Assembly (NCBI GenBank): GCA_028280675.1
Contig: JANQLI010000148.1
Span: 1-38,786 of the forward strand
DNA from: Alphaproteobacteria bacterium
GTDB taxonomy: Bacteria; Pseudomonadota; Alphaproteobacteria; SMXP01
DNA: 38,786 nt
Direction: 5' to 3'
The notes beneath the pieces were generated by a model. That model was not told the DNA's origin. It made no database searches and saw only the letters and a list, made by a program, of their open reading frames with translations. Position numbers and translations under genes: made by a program. Positions 1-10,074 of the stretch are shown here, in pieces. Numbering within the stretch: the first letter of the stretch is position 1; each line of letters begins with the position of its first letter.

Positions 1-399
1 CAAACAAGTACTCAGATCCGGGTTATTCGGCCTCTTTCAGTCGATAAGACTGAGGTCACAATTTATTGTTTCGCTCCGAAGGGAGAGAGCGTCGAAGATC
101 GATCTCATCGCATTCGTCAGTATGAGGACTTCTTCAATGCAAGTGGTATGGCAACGCCAGATGATCTAAGGGAGTTCGAGCAATCACAAAAGGGATTCCA
201 AGGCACATCGGCTGAATGGAGTGATATTTCAAGAGGATCAACGCATTGGATCGAAGGTGCTGATGATAATGCAAAAGCTCTAGGCATCCATCCATTGATG
301 AGTGGTGAGAGAGTGGATGATGAAGGCATCTTCCTCGGTCAGCATGAATATTGGCTAGATACTCTAAAGAATGAATTGAAAAATGAAGTTGAGTTATGA
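1..399 (+). CDS. benA: Aromatic ring-hydroxylating dioxygenase alpha subunit, benzoate/anthranilate type, C-terminal fragment (5' end outside window)
   Basis: Frame 1 is open from base 1: QTSTQIRVIRPLSVDKTEVTIYCFAPKGES...RIRQYEDFFNASGMATPDDLREFEQSQKGF...; closely resembles the BenA/AntA C-terminus; stop overlaps the start of the beta-subunit gene. Confidence 0.85.
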   Translation, partial: QTSTQIRVIRPLSVDKTEVTIYCFAPKGESVEDRSHRIRQYEDFFNASGMATPDDLREFEQSQKGFQGTSAEWSDISRGSTHWIEGADDNAKALGIHPLMSGERVDDEGIFLGQHEYWLDTLKNELKNEVEL

Positions 400-890
400 G
401 TAAGCTTGCCAGCATTCACGAATTCATCACCGTAGAAGGCCATCTTCTTGATGAGCGCCGTTTTGAAGAATGGCTGGACCTTTATGCAAATGATGTCGAA
501 TACTGGGTGCCGAGTTGGGATGAGAATGGATGCTTGGTTGATAACCCTGAAACGGATGTCTCCTTAATCTATTATTCACGCCGTGCGGGTTTAGAGGATC
601 GAATATTTCGTTTAGGAACAGAAAGGTCTTCTGCTTCCTTTCCATTGCCGCGGACAACACATTTGGCAACCAATGTTCTAATCATGGATAGGGTGGATAA
701 AGATATTTCAGTGAAATCAAACTGGGCCACTTACTCGTATAGAGATAATGTTACGCATGTCTATCATGGTTGTTCGCAGTACGTATTACGACAAGATGCC
801 TCGGAATTGGGTTGGAAAATCAAAAAGAAAAAGATTGTCATTCAAAATGATTATCTTGGACATGTTGTCGATTTTTACAGCATTTATTGA
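396..890 (+). CDS. benB: Aromatic ring-hydroxylating dioxygenase beta subunit (BenB-like)
   Basis: 164 aa; SLIYYSRRAGLEDRIFRLGTERSSASFPLPRTTH motif typical of BenB; ATGA overlap with the alpha subunit. Confidence 0.87.
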   Translation: MSKLASIHEFITVEGHLLDERRFEEWLDLYANDVEYWVPSWDENGCLVDNPETDVSLIYYSRRAGLEDRIFRLGTERSSASFPLPRTTHLATNVLIMDRVDKDISVKSNWATYSYRDNVTHVYHGCSQYVLRQDASELGWKIKKKKIVIQNDYLGHVVDFYSIY

Positions 891-899
891 GTAACCCAA

Positions 900-1940
900 A
901 TGAAAGCCTTCATAAAATCAGATTTTACTCCAGGTCGTGCGTCATATGAAGATGTTAAAAAGCCGGAACCCAATGTGGATCAGGTACTCATAAGAGTTCA
1001 TGCGGCTGGTATCTGTGGCACAGATGTACATGTTTATCACTCCGCACCTTTTATGCTTCCTAAAATTAAGCAGCCTGTGATCATGGGGCATGAAGCAAGT
1101 GGTCGTGTTACGGCAATTGGTGAAAATGTACAATCCGTAAGGGTAGGTGATCGCATTGCGGTAGAAAGCCATATTTGGTGTGGCAACTGTCCAGCCTGTT
1201 TAGCTGGTCTTGAACACGTTTGTCCACATACGACTTATTTTGGTGTGGATGTTGATGGGGTCTTTTCCGAATATGCGCTTTTGCCTGAAAAAGTTTGCCG
1301 CCGCGTTCCTCAAGCGCTCGGCGATGAGGAGGCTGCACTGTTAGAGCCATTTGGCGTTGCGGTGCATGCCGCAACGAGTGGAGGAGGTGTATCTGGAAAG
1401 CGGGTTCTTGTTGCAGGATGCGGCCCGATCGGCCTTATGAATATTGCAGCCGCGAAGGCTCTTGGCGCTTCAGAGGTTTATGCGATTGACAAAAACCAAA
1501 AGAGATTAGATGTCGCAGAAGATATGGGAGCAGATTCTGTCATTCAAGCGAAAAACAATGATGGAAATGATCTGTTCTCCCAGAGTGATTTGGAGAATAT
1601 TGATGTGGCCATTGATTATACAGGACAGGCTGACGTGATTCAGTCCCTGAGCCGTTGTTTGCGCGTAGGAGGTTCCCTTCGTTTGCTGGCGATTCCAGAG
1701 AAATCAGCAGGCTTTCCCTATGAACATATCATACTGAAAGGGCTTGAGGTTGTGGGCGTGCATGGTCGCAAACTTTTTGAGACGTGGGATATTGCTGAAG
1801 ACCTATTAGTGAGTGGGAAAGTGAATCTATGGCCGGTGATCAGTCACCGTTTGTCTCTCCAAGATGTAGATGCTGGGTTTGAGTTTATTGCCCAGGAAGA
1901 AGCGTTAAAGATCCTCATTGTACCTAATAGTACGGAGTAG
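900..1940 (+). CDS. Zinc-dependent medium-chain alcohol/polyol dehydrogenase
   Basis: 346 aa; GICGTDVHVYH, GHEASGRV, structural-zinc Cys cluster (CGNCPACLAGLEHVC), Rossmann VLVAGCGPIGLM. Confidence 0.88.
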   Translation: MKAFIKSDFTPGRASYEDVKKPEPNVDQVLIRVHAAGICGTDVHVYHSAPFMLPKIKQPVIMGHEASGRVTAIGENVQSVRVGDRIAVESHIWCGNCPACLAGLEHVCPHTTYFGVDVDGVFSEYALLPEKVCRRVPQALGDEEAALLEPFGVAVHAATSGGGVSGKRVLVAGCGPIGLMNIAAAKALGASEVYAIDKNQKRLDVAEDMGADSVIQAKNNDGNDLFSQSDLENIDVAIDYTGQADVIQSLSRCLRVGGSLRLLAIPEKSAGFPYEHIILKGLEVVGVHGRKLFETWDIAEDLLVSGKVNLWPVISHRLSLQDVDAGFEFIAQEEALKILIVPNSTE

Positions 1941-1958
1941 CACCAATCACTTGCTGTG

Positions 1959-2939
1959 TTATGAACGAACCGTATGGGAAGGAAGCTCGTGATATTCTTT
2001 CTTATACTCTGCCGAAAACCGTCCTAAATGCGTGAATTGAAATTCCATCGCGATATCGGTTACTGATTTTCCTGTGAGGTGTGCTTTTTTGAGCTCTTGC
2101 CGAGCTTTCTCCAGCTTCAGCTTTTTAACATACGCCATAGGAGATATGCCCTGGTGATGTTTAAACCTCTCATACATGGTACGAATGTTAAGATTCGTTG
2201 CTTTGGCAAGAGCTTCAGGTGTAATGGCTTCGCGAATATTATTGTCAATGTAAGCATCGATATTGATAAGCCAAGCTGGTTGGTGTTCTGCTTCGGCTTT
2301 AAAAATTACATATGAATGCGTATTGTCTATGCTGCGGAGCAAATATTGTATGAGAAGCTTTTCTGCTGACTGTGAAAGACAATTTGAGGCTGTGTAAAAT
2401 GAAGACTCTGAAAACATATCATGTGTCATATGGCTGATGAGGCGCACTAAATCCAGCCCAGGTGATGAGCTAATGTCAAAACACTCTTGGAAGACAATGG
2501 GTGTTTTGATGGGTCTACGTGTGATTTCGTAAAGCTCTTTTTTGACTGTTTCTGGGTCGACTAACACGACGACTTTTTCACAATCAGGGCTATAAGTTAC
2601 CTTGATGTTTCCAGTTGGATTGATGATCACTGCATTGTGCTTGTTGGCAGTAAAGCAACGTCCTTCGGAGCGAATCTCACATCGGCCCCTGGTGACGATT
2701 TGGATGTGATACATGGAGCAAGGTTTTGTCGCGCGAACATCAACTTCTTGTCCATAGCTCAGGTAATTAATAGAAGAGCTGCCGATCTGGCTGTGCAGGA
2801 AAATCGCTTTATCTTTTGTTGTATGCGTATTCTCCACGGAACAATAATGGTCGCCTGTGAGCGCCCGCATTTGTTGATGGACCAGACTCGGGTGGGTTTG
2901 CGCGTGGTCGGAATACTCTGGTAAGAAGTCGAAATTCAT
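1959..2939 (-). CDS. AraC/XylS-family transcriptional regulator
   Basis: 326 aa; C-terminal double HTH (ITPEALAKATNLNIRTMYERFKHHQGISPMAYVKKLKLEKARQEL...VTDIAMEFQFTHLGRFSAEYKKEY). Confidence 0.88.
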   Translation of the reverse strand: MNFDFLPEYSDHAQTHPSLVHQQMRALTGDHYCSVENTHTTKDKAIFLHSQIGSSSINYLSYGQEVDVRATKPCSMYHIQIVTRGRCEIRSEGRCFTANKHNAVIINPTGNIKVTYSPDCEKVVVLVDPETVKKELYEITRRPIKTPIVFQECFDISSSPGLDLVRLISHMTHDMFSESSFYTASNCLSQSAEKLLIQYLLRSIDNTHSYVIFKAEAEHQPAWLINIDAYIDNNIREAITPEALAKATNLNIRTMYERFKHHQGISPMAYVKKLKLEKARQELKKAHLTGKSVTDIAMEFQFTHLGRFSAEYKKEYHELPSHTVRS

Positions 2940-2975
2940 CTGTTCCCTCTCTCACATCACACAATTACTGGAAGA

Positions 2976-2985
2976 ATACTAGAAT
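2976..2985. promoter_or_regulatory. Candidate regulon operator, site 1 (ATACTAGAAT)
   Basis: Intergenic between the AraC regulator (-) and the isomerase gene (+); matches the recurrent motif ATRCTAGWAT. Confidence 0.55.
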
Positions 2986-3045
2986 AGCAGTTATTATCCA
3001 TGCTGACAAACACAGCTATTATTATAACTTTTCTGGACTGCACAG

Positions 3046-3684
3046 ATGAAACTATATGGATTTAGTCGAAGTTCTGCATCGTATCGTGTGCGCATTGCGC
3101 TTAATCTCAAGGGGATAACATATGAACAGCTCTCAGTTCGTCTTAGAGAAGGCGACCAGAGAAAAACAGAGTTTCTGGACTTGAATGCACAAGGTCTAGT
3201 CCCCGTTCTTAAAACGGAATCGCACGATCTTACGCAGTCTCTTGCTATTATAGAATGGCTCGATGAAGAATACCCACTCCCTGAGTTATTACCTCAGGAT
3301 TCTTTCGCGAAGGCTCATGTGCGTGCGATGGCACAGCTTGTCGCCTGTGATATTCATCCAATTAATAATTTACGTGTGTTACAATATCTTCGCGAAACCT
3401 TTTCTCAAGGTGAGGAGGGAGTGAATGAATGGGTGCAGCATTGGATAAATCTGGGTTTTGAATCGCTTGAAATGATTGTTGCGAAAGAACCTGAAGGTAA
3501 TGATTTCTGTTATGGTCAACGTCCCGGACTTGCAGATATCTGCTTGATACCGCAAATTGCGAATGCAGTGCGCTTTGGTGTCGATATGTCTCGTTTTCCG
3601 AGATTGCAGCATATCAATGAGGCATGTTTATGCATGGATTCTTTTCAATCGGCGGCGCCAAGCAATCAACCCGACTTTGATTAA
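3046..3684 (+). CDS. maiA: Zeta-class GST: maleylpyruvate/maleylacetoacetate isomerase
   Basis: 212 aa; MKLYGFSRSSASYRVRIALNLKGI signature, DIHPINNLRVLQYL; adjacent to gentisate pathway genes. Confidence 0.88.
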   Translation: MKLYGFSRSSASYRVRIALNLKGITYEQLSVRLREGDQRKTEFLDLNAQGLVPVLKTESHDLTQSLAIIEWLDEEYPLPELLPQDSFAKAHVRAMAQLVACDIHPINNLRVLQYLRETFSQGEEGVNEWVQHWINLGFESLEMIVAKEPEGNDFCYGQRPGLADICLIPQIANAVRFGVDMSRFPRLQHINEACLCMDSFQSAAPSNQPDFD

Positions 3685-3711
3685 TGTGAATCCGGTTTAG
3701 TACGAACTCGG

Positions 3712-4410
3712 CTATGTGATTGAGAGGTCTACCGCTCCTATGCCTACTACCTCACCATGGAGATGATCGCCGGGCTGAACAGCTCCAACGCCCGCGGGCG
3801 TTCCTGTATAAATAAGGTCCCCAGGAACAAGGTGATAAAATTTGGATAGGTCGGAAATAATTTCTGGAACACTCCAAATGAGGTCCGAAATATCTGCCAG
3901 TTGTCGCATATCTCCGTTAACCTCAAGGGAGATCCCAGCTCTTTCAGGGTGTCCACATTGTTCTACTGTTACAATAGTTGAAATCACCGCTGATTGTTCA
4001 AAGTCCTTGCCCAGGTCCCATGGGCGTCCTTTCTCGCGTGCAACGAGTTGTAGGTCGCGCCGAGTCATATCTAAGCCAACGGCATACCCAAAAATGTGTT
4101 CGTGAGCAGAGGGTACATCTACATTTGAGCAGGGACTGCCTATTGCAACGACAAGTTCAATCTCGTGATGATAATTTTGCGTCCCGGGCGGGTAGGGTAT
4201 CTGCGCTCCCGTTTCGACAATCGTTGAAGGCGATTTGGTGAAGTAGAAAGGTGCTTCACGATCAACTTTTACTCCCATCTCTGCTGCATGCGCTTCATAG
4301 TTGCGCCCAACACAAAAGATACGGTTTACAGGAAAGCGTTCATCTGTTCCTGAAATCGAAACAGACGACGTTTGCGATGGTGGAAAAGTATAGATATGTT
4401 TTGAAGGCAT
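3712..4410 (-). CDS. nagK: Fumarylacetoacetate hydrolase-family protein, likely fumarylpyruvate hydrolase
   Basis: 232 aa; RIFCVGRNYEAHAAEMG, YHHEIELVVAIG, GDLIYTGTPAGVGAVQPGD; TAATG overlap with the gentisate dioxygenase gene. Confidence 0.87.
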   Translation of the reverse strand: MPSKHIYTFPPSQTSSVSISGTDERFPVNRIFCVGRNYEAHAAEMGVKVDREAPFYFTKSPSTIVETGAQIPYPPGTQNYHHEIELVVAIGSPCSNVDVPSAHEHIFGYAVGLDMTRRDLQLVAREKGRPWDLGKDFEQSAVISTIVTVEQCGHPERAGISLEVNGDMRQLADISDLIWSVPEIISDLSKFYHLVPGDLIYTGTPAGVGAVQPGDHLHGEVVGIGAVDLSIT

Positions 4411-5468
4411 TATGTATGATTCTTTTCTGTAAATTCTTCATAGAAACCCAACTTGCGTTGCATGGGTGCATCATCGACCATAAAGAGAAATGCTGAGCGC
4501 GAACTTGATTGGTTTTGGTGTTGAATATTGGCGTGGGTAGGGACAGCAAAAGTGTCCCCTTCGTCCCAGGAAATTGTTTTGCCATCTATGAGGGATTGTC
4601 CACTTCCCTCAATAACATGGATAACTGCACTTGCGGATCGTCGGTGCGGCGTTGCTAACTCGCCGCCTCTTAGCATCAGTGCAGAAAACCCCAGGATCGG
4701 AAGGCATTCTTCACCTGTTTCAGGATTAACATAGGCAAGATGGACAAGTTCATCCAGCGCTGCATCTTTTTCACAGGATATCAATGCATCCCGGACATCT
4801 TTCCAGGGAAAGCGCACAAGGGGGTAAGGTTTCCGTTGTTGGTTTATGGACGAGTACGGGAGAAGACCAGCGCGTTTGTAGCGAGTTTGAGATGCGTCCA
4901 GTTTGTTCGAGAGTGGTTGGGGTGCGCCTTCTATGCAGTAAGAAGCCTCAACGGAATAGACTAATGGCAGATCCAGTGCGTCCAACCAAACAACGGGTCC
5001 GTCGCCATCGTGACCATGTTCATGCCACAGACCAGATGGTGTCAAGATAAGGTCTCCTTTTTCCATGGGGCAGCGTTCGCCTTCAACAGTGGTGAAGCCG
5101 CCACTCCCTTCAACAACAAAACGTACAGCGCTAGGGCTATGACGGTGGTTTGGTGCAACTTCATTGGGAAGAATTAATTGCATTCCAAGATAGATCGTAG
5201 GTGTTGCTTTCATGTTATCCAGGCCTAAACCTGGATTTGCTAATACGAGGACACGTCGTTCCGCTTTTTCAATAGGGGTAAGGTCACCAGCTTGAATCAG
5301 AAGGTGGCGTAAGTCTTGATAACGCCACAGTGTTGCCTCAGTGCTTCGCATGGGTATGTCGTACGGCAGGACATTCCTCAGACTGGGCCATAACGGGAGC
5401 AAGTTTAAGTCCGTTAAGGCTTCACGATAATCAAGTGGTAGATCTTCTAAAGTCCCAAGTTCGCTCAT
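4410..5468 (-). CDS. Gentisate 1,2-dioxygenase (bicupin)
   Basis: 352 aa; two cupin motifs ([26 protein letters not shown]...; [25 protein letters not shown]); gene neighbours are the isomerase and hydrolase of the gentisate route. Confidence 0.9.
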   Translation of the reverse strand: MSELGTLEDLPLDYREALTDLNLLPLWPSLRNVLPYDIPMRSTEATLWRYQDLRHLLIQAGDLTPIEKAERRVLVLANPGLGLDNMKATPTIYLGMQLILPNEVAPNHRHSPSAVRFVVEGSGGFTTVEGERCPMEKGDLILTPSGLWHEHGHDGDGPVVWLDALDLPLVYSVEASYCIEGAPQPLSNKLDASQTRYKRAGLLPYSSINQQRKPYPLVRFPWKDVRDALISCEKDAALDELVHLAYVNPETGEECLPILGFSALMLRGGELATPHRRSASAVIHVIEGSGQSLIDGKTISWDEGDTFAVPTHANIQHQNQSSSRSAFLFMVDDAPMQRKLGFYEEFTEKNHT

Positions 5469-5502
5469 GAACGGATTACTCTGTTAGGTAGTTCTATTAA
5501 GC

Positions 5503-5512
5503 ATACTAGTAT
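5503..5512. promoter_or_regulatory. Candidate regulon operator, site 2 (ATACTAGTAT, perfect palindrome)
   Basis: About 35 nt upstream of the gentisate dioxygenase start (- strand). Confidence 0.65.
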
Positions 5513-5606
5513 ATTACATGGATTCTGGCGTGAGTTCAATATTCTATCGTCAACGTGGTGCAAAAAGCTGATAATGACACGGCAGAGCTCAAGAAATTCA
5601 GATTTC

Positions 5607-7268
5607 TTACAAATTATATGCTTCTAGTGGGCCTGGGTATTTAGCACCGATGTCTTGACCCTTTCCAATTTCAATATCGATAAGAGTATTCAGTTGCGTG
5701 TTTAGTTTTAGAATAAGGTCGCGGTGCGAGTTTTTACGGCTACCATAAGCGAGATTAGTGATTTCGTGGGGGTCATTTACTGTATCATAAAGCTCTAACT
5801 CGTTATGAGTGATTAAGCTTTCCCAATTACTGGGTTGATGATGTTCGGATGGACGGAAATATCGTGCGAACTTGTACCGGCCATCAAAAACTCCCCGTAA
5901 TAAAGAAATGTTATCGAGGGACGGCCTTTCGTTCTTATTGAGTGTGCGAAGGAGGCGTCGTTTGAAGAATTCCGGATCCCATGCATGAATCGTAGTGTAG
6001 TTAAAGAGAATGCCACGCTCAGAGCGTTTTGTTGGAGCGCTTGTTGTCGTAAGCGCGTCGTTTAGGGGGATGCCGGTGAGTTCAGGAAATGTCTCGTGTG
6101 AGTTCGTCTCACGTTGTTCAGCAAAATTCAAGATTGTCGGTACAATATCAATACCTGATGCTAAGGCTGAAGTTGAGAATCCGCTACTGTAATCGGGGTG
6201 TCGAATGATCAAAGGAACTCTTAAATTCTCTTTGTAAATATCGGGTCCTTTTAAGCGTAATCCATGGGCACCGGCGCGCTCGCCATGATCACTCGAATAA
6301 ATAATGATAGTGTTGTCGTATTGACCCGATTTGATAAGGGCATTGAGGACAGATTGAAGTTGTGTATCTGCATCTTGTATGCATGCATAATAATAAGACT
6401 GCCACTTCTTCCACTTTGCCTCATCATAACTTGTGGTTTCGCCTAACATATAGTCAAGGAACAGGGCATGATCCTTTTGCGCACTTGGTTTCTCTTTTAG
6501 GTCATCCAAATAGTAACTTTCAGGTAAATCATAATCCGTATCAGTGCTGTAGGGTGGAGCATTTGGGGCTTGGTGTAACTTTGAAACAAAGCCAGGGTGG
6601 ATCCGTTTTGATTCTTGCTGTCCCGTCACATCAAAATACATAATATCATGTGGATTGATAAAATTGACGGCAAGAAACCAAGGTTTGTCTTTCGAGATAC
6701 GTGTTGACTTATCGAGCAGCCAGTTGCTTGCATCCTTCGCAATGAGCGGATCAAGTCGATGCCCGTCCCAACCTTTTCCGCCATGAATCTTTTCATCCTG
6801 AAAATCTGAGAAACCAAAGCCATCGAGATCAAGTGTTGAATTAAAATTGTGATAGGTGAGGTGCCACTTACCCTTATAGGCCGTATAATAGCCAAGCTCG
6901 CGCAGCATATGACCAATAGTTTTTACTCCTGGGGCAAGTCCTGCAGACGGTTGCTCATCTCCTGGATTTGCGAAGACGCCCGTGTGTTGTGTATGCTGAC
7001 CTGTATAAATTGTTGAGCGTGATGGAGCACATGGTGCTGTTGTCACATAATAATTTGTAAAGTTGACACCATTCTCCTCTAAAAAATCGTGTCCAGGCAA
7101 ACTAAGATTCGAAGGTAAATCACCTCGGGACCTTTCTTGATCCGAGAGGATTAGAAGTATATTTGGCCTAGCGTGTTTTCGTGAAAGAAATGCCGCAGAC
7201 TGAGCTTTCCTAGCCGAGTTGAGGCTGAGAGTTGCCAGTGCGCTGGCTAAAAAAGTTCGCCTTTTCAT
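5607..7268 (-). CDS. Secreted (Tat) sulfatase, Cys-type formylglycine-dependent
   Basis: 553 aa; twin-arginine N-terminus MKRRTFLASALATLSL; CAPSRSTIYTGQ sulfatase signature; SDHGERAGAHGL metal site. Confidence 0.88.
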   Translation of the reverse strand: MKRRTFLASALATLSLNSARKAQSAAFLSRKHARPNILLILSDQERSRGDLPSNLSLPGHDFLEENGVNFTNYYVTTAPCAPSRSTIYTGQHTQHTGVFANPGDEQPSAGLAPGVKTIGHMLRELGYYTAYKGKWHLTYHNFNSTLDLDGFGFSDFQDEKIHGGKGWDGHRLDPLIAKDASNWLLDKSTRISKDKPWFLAVNFINPHDIMYFDVTGQQESKRIHPGFVSKLHQAPNAPPYSTDTDYDLPESYYLDDLKEKPSAQKDHALFLDYMLGETTSYDEAKWKKWQSYYYACIQDADTQLQSVLNALIKSGQYDNTIIIYSSDHGERAGAHGLRLKGPDIYKENLRVPLIIRHPDYSSGFSTSALASGIDIVPTILNFAEQRETNSHETFPELTGIPLNDALTTTSAPTKRSERGILFNYTTIHAWDPEFFKRRLLRTLNKNERPSLDNISLLRGVFDGRYKFARYFRPSEHHQPSNWESLITHNELELYDTVNDPHEITNLAYGSRKNSHRDLILKLNTQLNTLIDIEIGKGQDIGAKYPGPLEAYNL

Positions 7269-7376
7269 TGTGGATCCCTATCGGCTTAAACAGATTTTAT
7301 TAGATTCATCATGACTTTTCAGTTGGATAGGTCGTGATCCTCACAACCCTAGGCAACTCGTTGTTCGATAAATACC

Positions 7377-7404
7377 TTGACATAGGCTAACATATTAGTA
7401 TGCT
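7377..7404 (+). promoter_or_regulatory. Sigma70-like promoter with embedded operator, site 3 (ATATTAGTAT at 7392-7401)
   Basis: TTGACA (7377-7382), 16-nt spacer, TATGCT (7399-7404); operator-like motif overlaps the -10; lies between sulfatase (-) and TonB receptor (+). Confidence 0.65.
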
Positions 7405-7560
7405 AAAGGCAATCTTGTGCACCGGCTAAACAGCCTGAGAGGCGTAAGATTTATAGAGATAGGGGGTTGTCGGAGCATTTTCATTTGTATGCTTGCATGC
7501 GCTAAGCGCTGTGACTGCAAAAAAATTATGCGTTCGGCTTAAACAAAGAGGAATTTAGAG

Positions 7561-9828
7561 ATGAACTCTCCTGATATGACAAAAGATTCGGCTAATAGAC
7601 GTGCGGCCTTTCGTATGGCACTTCTTTCGACGATCTTTGGTGTTTCGCTCACAGGGGTCGCTCATGCTGCTCTTGATGAGGTTGTTGTGACAGCGCAAAA
7701 ACGTGAAGCGAGTTTGCAGGATACACCAATTTCCATGGCTGCATTTAGCGGTGATGATCTTGACAAGCGCGGTGCAGCAAACATTTCTGATGTAGGCGAT
7801 TTTACGCCAAACATTCAGTTTGACTCATCCGTTGCTCTGAGCGGGAGTTCTAATTCAGCGTCGATTTATATTCGTGGCATCGGTCAGCCGGACTTTATTG
7901 CCTCCGCTGATCCTGGTGTTGGCGTTTATCTGGATGGTGTTTATATCTCAAGCTCGATGGGCGGTGTGTTGGATCTCCTTGATGTCGAGCGAGTTGAGGT
8001 GCTGCGTGGTCCGCAAGGGACTCTGTTTGGGCGGAATACAATCGGCGGTGCGATTAGTGTTGTTACTAAAAAGCCGGACAATGAGTTTTCAGGTTCTGCT
8101 GAACTAACCCTTGGCGAATTTGAGCGTATCAATGCTAAAGCATCTATAAATGTTCCAATTGTTGAAGATGTGCTTGCTGCTCGTATTGGGGTGTCAACTA
8201 AGAATAGTGATGGCTATGCTGATCGTATTCTAACAGGTGAAACCATGGGTGGGGAAGATACCGACGCTCTCCGTGGCATGCTGCGTTTTACGCCGAATGA
8301 AGATTGGGACATTAACTTTGCTTTTGACTATACCAAGTCAAAGGATGACAGCCCGCAATCATCTTTGGTTGGTGTGTCGGCTGTCCCTGGACCTCCTCCT
8401 CCAGCGGGGACATGGGCTGGTGCTTATAATGCAATCTATGGCATTGCCAATATGGCAGTTTATGATGAGAGCTTCGTCCTTGGAGATAATGAAAAGTCTA
8501 TGGCGACGGGTCCTACGGGAGTTGATATGGACCTCTGGGGTGCGTCACTCAATATGGAATGGGATCTTGGTTTTGCGACCGTGAGATCCATAACCGCATA
8601 CCGTACGTGGGAAGCAGAGTTTGGTCGTGATCCTGACCACTCGCCCATTGTTATTATTCAGCAAGCCTATGAGCACGAGCAAGATCAATTCAGCCAAGAG
8701 TTTAATATCTTCGGCAGTGCCTTTGATGATCGTCTCGATTGGCTGCTCGGTGCTTATTACTTCGATGAGCATGCCGAGGAGTTTACAGATGTTCCTGTAG
8801 TGCCTGATCTCTTTACATGTTGTGGTTTGCCAATTTCTGGCGGTGGTACCCAAGTCATGGATAATGAGAATTATGCATTCTTTGGACAAGGGACCTATCA
8901 AATTACGGATCAGCTCGGTGTGACGCTTGGTCTTCGTTATTCTCATGAAGAAAAGAATATGATAAACGGCTCGCGTAAACCGCAGTTGCCGGGTATGCCA
9001 TACTTGCTTACTAATCGGAATGCATCGGCAACATTTAATAGCTTAACGCCTCGTATTAGCGTGGAGTATAAGCCACTTGATAATATGTTGCTCTATGCTT
9101 CATATTCCGAAGGTTATAAGGGCGGAGGCTTCGTCGCGCGCTATCTTTTCCCACGCGCAGAGCCACTTGCATTTGATTCAGAAGAAGCGCAAACTTATGA
9201 AGTCGGCTTTAAAGGGGACTTCTTTGATGATCGTTTGCGCTTGAACGGTGCTGCTTTCTTCTCGGAATATGAAAATATTCAAATCTCAGTATTCAACTTT
9301 GGTGTTCCAGAAATTCGGAATGCTGCGGAAGGTGAAATTAAGGGATTAGAATTAGAAGCGACCGCTGTGCCCACAGACAATCTTACTCTAAATGCAGGTT
9401 TTGGCTATATTGACGCTGAATACACGAAGATTGATCCTGGTGATTTGGTTGGTGTTCTGGTGCCATTTGATACGAGTGCAGCATTTCAAAATACACCTGA
9501 ATATTCCTGGAATGTGGGTATTGAGTATCTTCTGCCTTTCGCCAATCTTGGAGATTTGAGACTTCGGACAGATTATTCCTATAAAACGGAAATTGCGAAT
9601 GATGCTGTGAATACTCCGCAATTGATCCAAGATGATTTTGGTCTTTTGAGTGCGAGCGCGAATTTGGAACTCGCTGATAGCCCTTGGCAATTTACCGTCT
9701 TTGGCCGCAATCTCACTGATGAGGATTATATCATCTCTGGTACCAGTGATATTGCATCGATTGGTATCATCGAAGCAGTTTGGGGCCGTCCACGTGAATG
9801 GGGTGTCACAGCGAAAGTAAACTTCTAG
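7561..9828 (+). CDS. TonB-dependent outer-membrane receptor
   Basis: 755 aa; signal peptide, TonB box-like DEVVVTAQKREASLQDTPIS, plug domain VEVLRGPQGTLFGRNTIGGAISVVTKKP, C-terminal beta-strand ending in F. Confidence 0.93.
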   Translation: MNSPDMTKDSANRRAAFRMALLSTIFGVSLTGVAHAALDEVVVTAQKREASLQDTPISMAAFSGDDLDKRGAANISDVGDFTPNIQFDSSVALSGSSNSASIYIRGIGQPDFIASADPGVGVYLDGVYISSSMGGVLDLLDVERVEVLRGPQGTLFGRNTIGGAISVVTKKPDNEFSGSAELTLGEFERINAKASINVPIVEDVLAARIGVSTKNSDGYADRILTGETMGGEDTDALRGMLRFTPNEDWDINFAFDYTKSKDDSPQSSLVGVSAVPGPPPPAGTWAGAYNAIYGIANMAVYDESFVLGDNEKSMATGPTGVDMDLWGASLNMEWDLGFATVRSITAYRTWEAEFGRDPDHSPIVIIQQAYEHEQDQFSQEFNIFGSAFDDRLDWLLGAYYFDEHAEEFTDVPVVPDLFTCCGLPISGGGTQVMDNENYAFFGQGTYQITDQLGVTLGLRYSHEEKNMINGSRKPQLPGMPYLLTNRNASATFNSLTPRISVEYKPLDNMLLYASYSEGYKGGGFVARYLFPRAEPLAFDSEEAQTYEVGFKGDFFDDRLRLNGAAFFSEYENIQISVFNFGVPEIRNAAEGEIKGLELEATAVPTDNLTLNAGFGYIDAEYTKIDPGDLVGVLVPFDTSAAFQNTPEYSWNVGIEYLLPFANLGDLRLRTDYSYKTEIANDAVNTPQLIQDDFGLLSASANLELADSPWQFTVFGRNLTDEDYIISGTSDIASIGIIEAVWGRPREWGVTAKVNF

Positions 9829-9855
9829 GTTCTATTCCCTTGTGAAGTACTTGAG

Positions 9856-9890
9856 ACGCCAGATCGGGCAACTGATCTGGCGTTTTTTTT
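9856..9890 (+). terminator. Rho-independent terminator after the TonB-dependent receptor gene
   Basis: acgccagatc-gggcaact-gatctggcgt perfect 10-bp stem followed by a T run. Confidence 0.93.
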
Positions 9891-9961
9891 AATTCCCTAT
9901 TTGGCTTTTTTGGAGCGTTGCTTGTCACGATGACGTGAAAAAGACTAGCAATGATAAACAA

Positions 9962-9971
9962 ATACTAGTAT
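9962..9971. promoter_or_regulatory. Candidate regulon operator, site 4 (ATACTAGTAT, perfect palindrome)
   Basis: Upstream of the NahD-like isomerase (10075); continues into TATGCT -10-like sequence. Confidence 0.65.
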
Positions 9972-10074
9972 GCTACACTCAATTTAGCCATGAGAATGCA
10001 AAAAAAATTGAGCTAATTAAAGCGTCGGTGTCGCTTTCTAGCGCTATCTAAATAAGAAATTTACAGGTTCTTGA

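Noticed and set aside
396-890. Assigning the first oxygenase as salicylate 5-hydroxylase (NagGH) because gentisate genes follow
   Set aside because: The alpha C-terminus and beta subunit read as BenAB/AntAB type, so benzoate/anthranilate-like activity is the better guess; the true substrate is still unknown.
8545-8946. 133-aa minus-strand ORF inside the TonB receptor gene
   Set aside because: Fully antisense to a strong receptor ORF with no recognisable protein motif.
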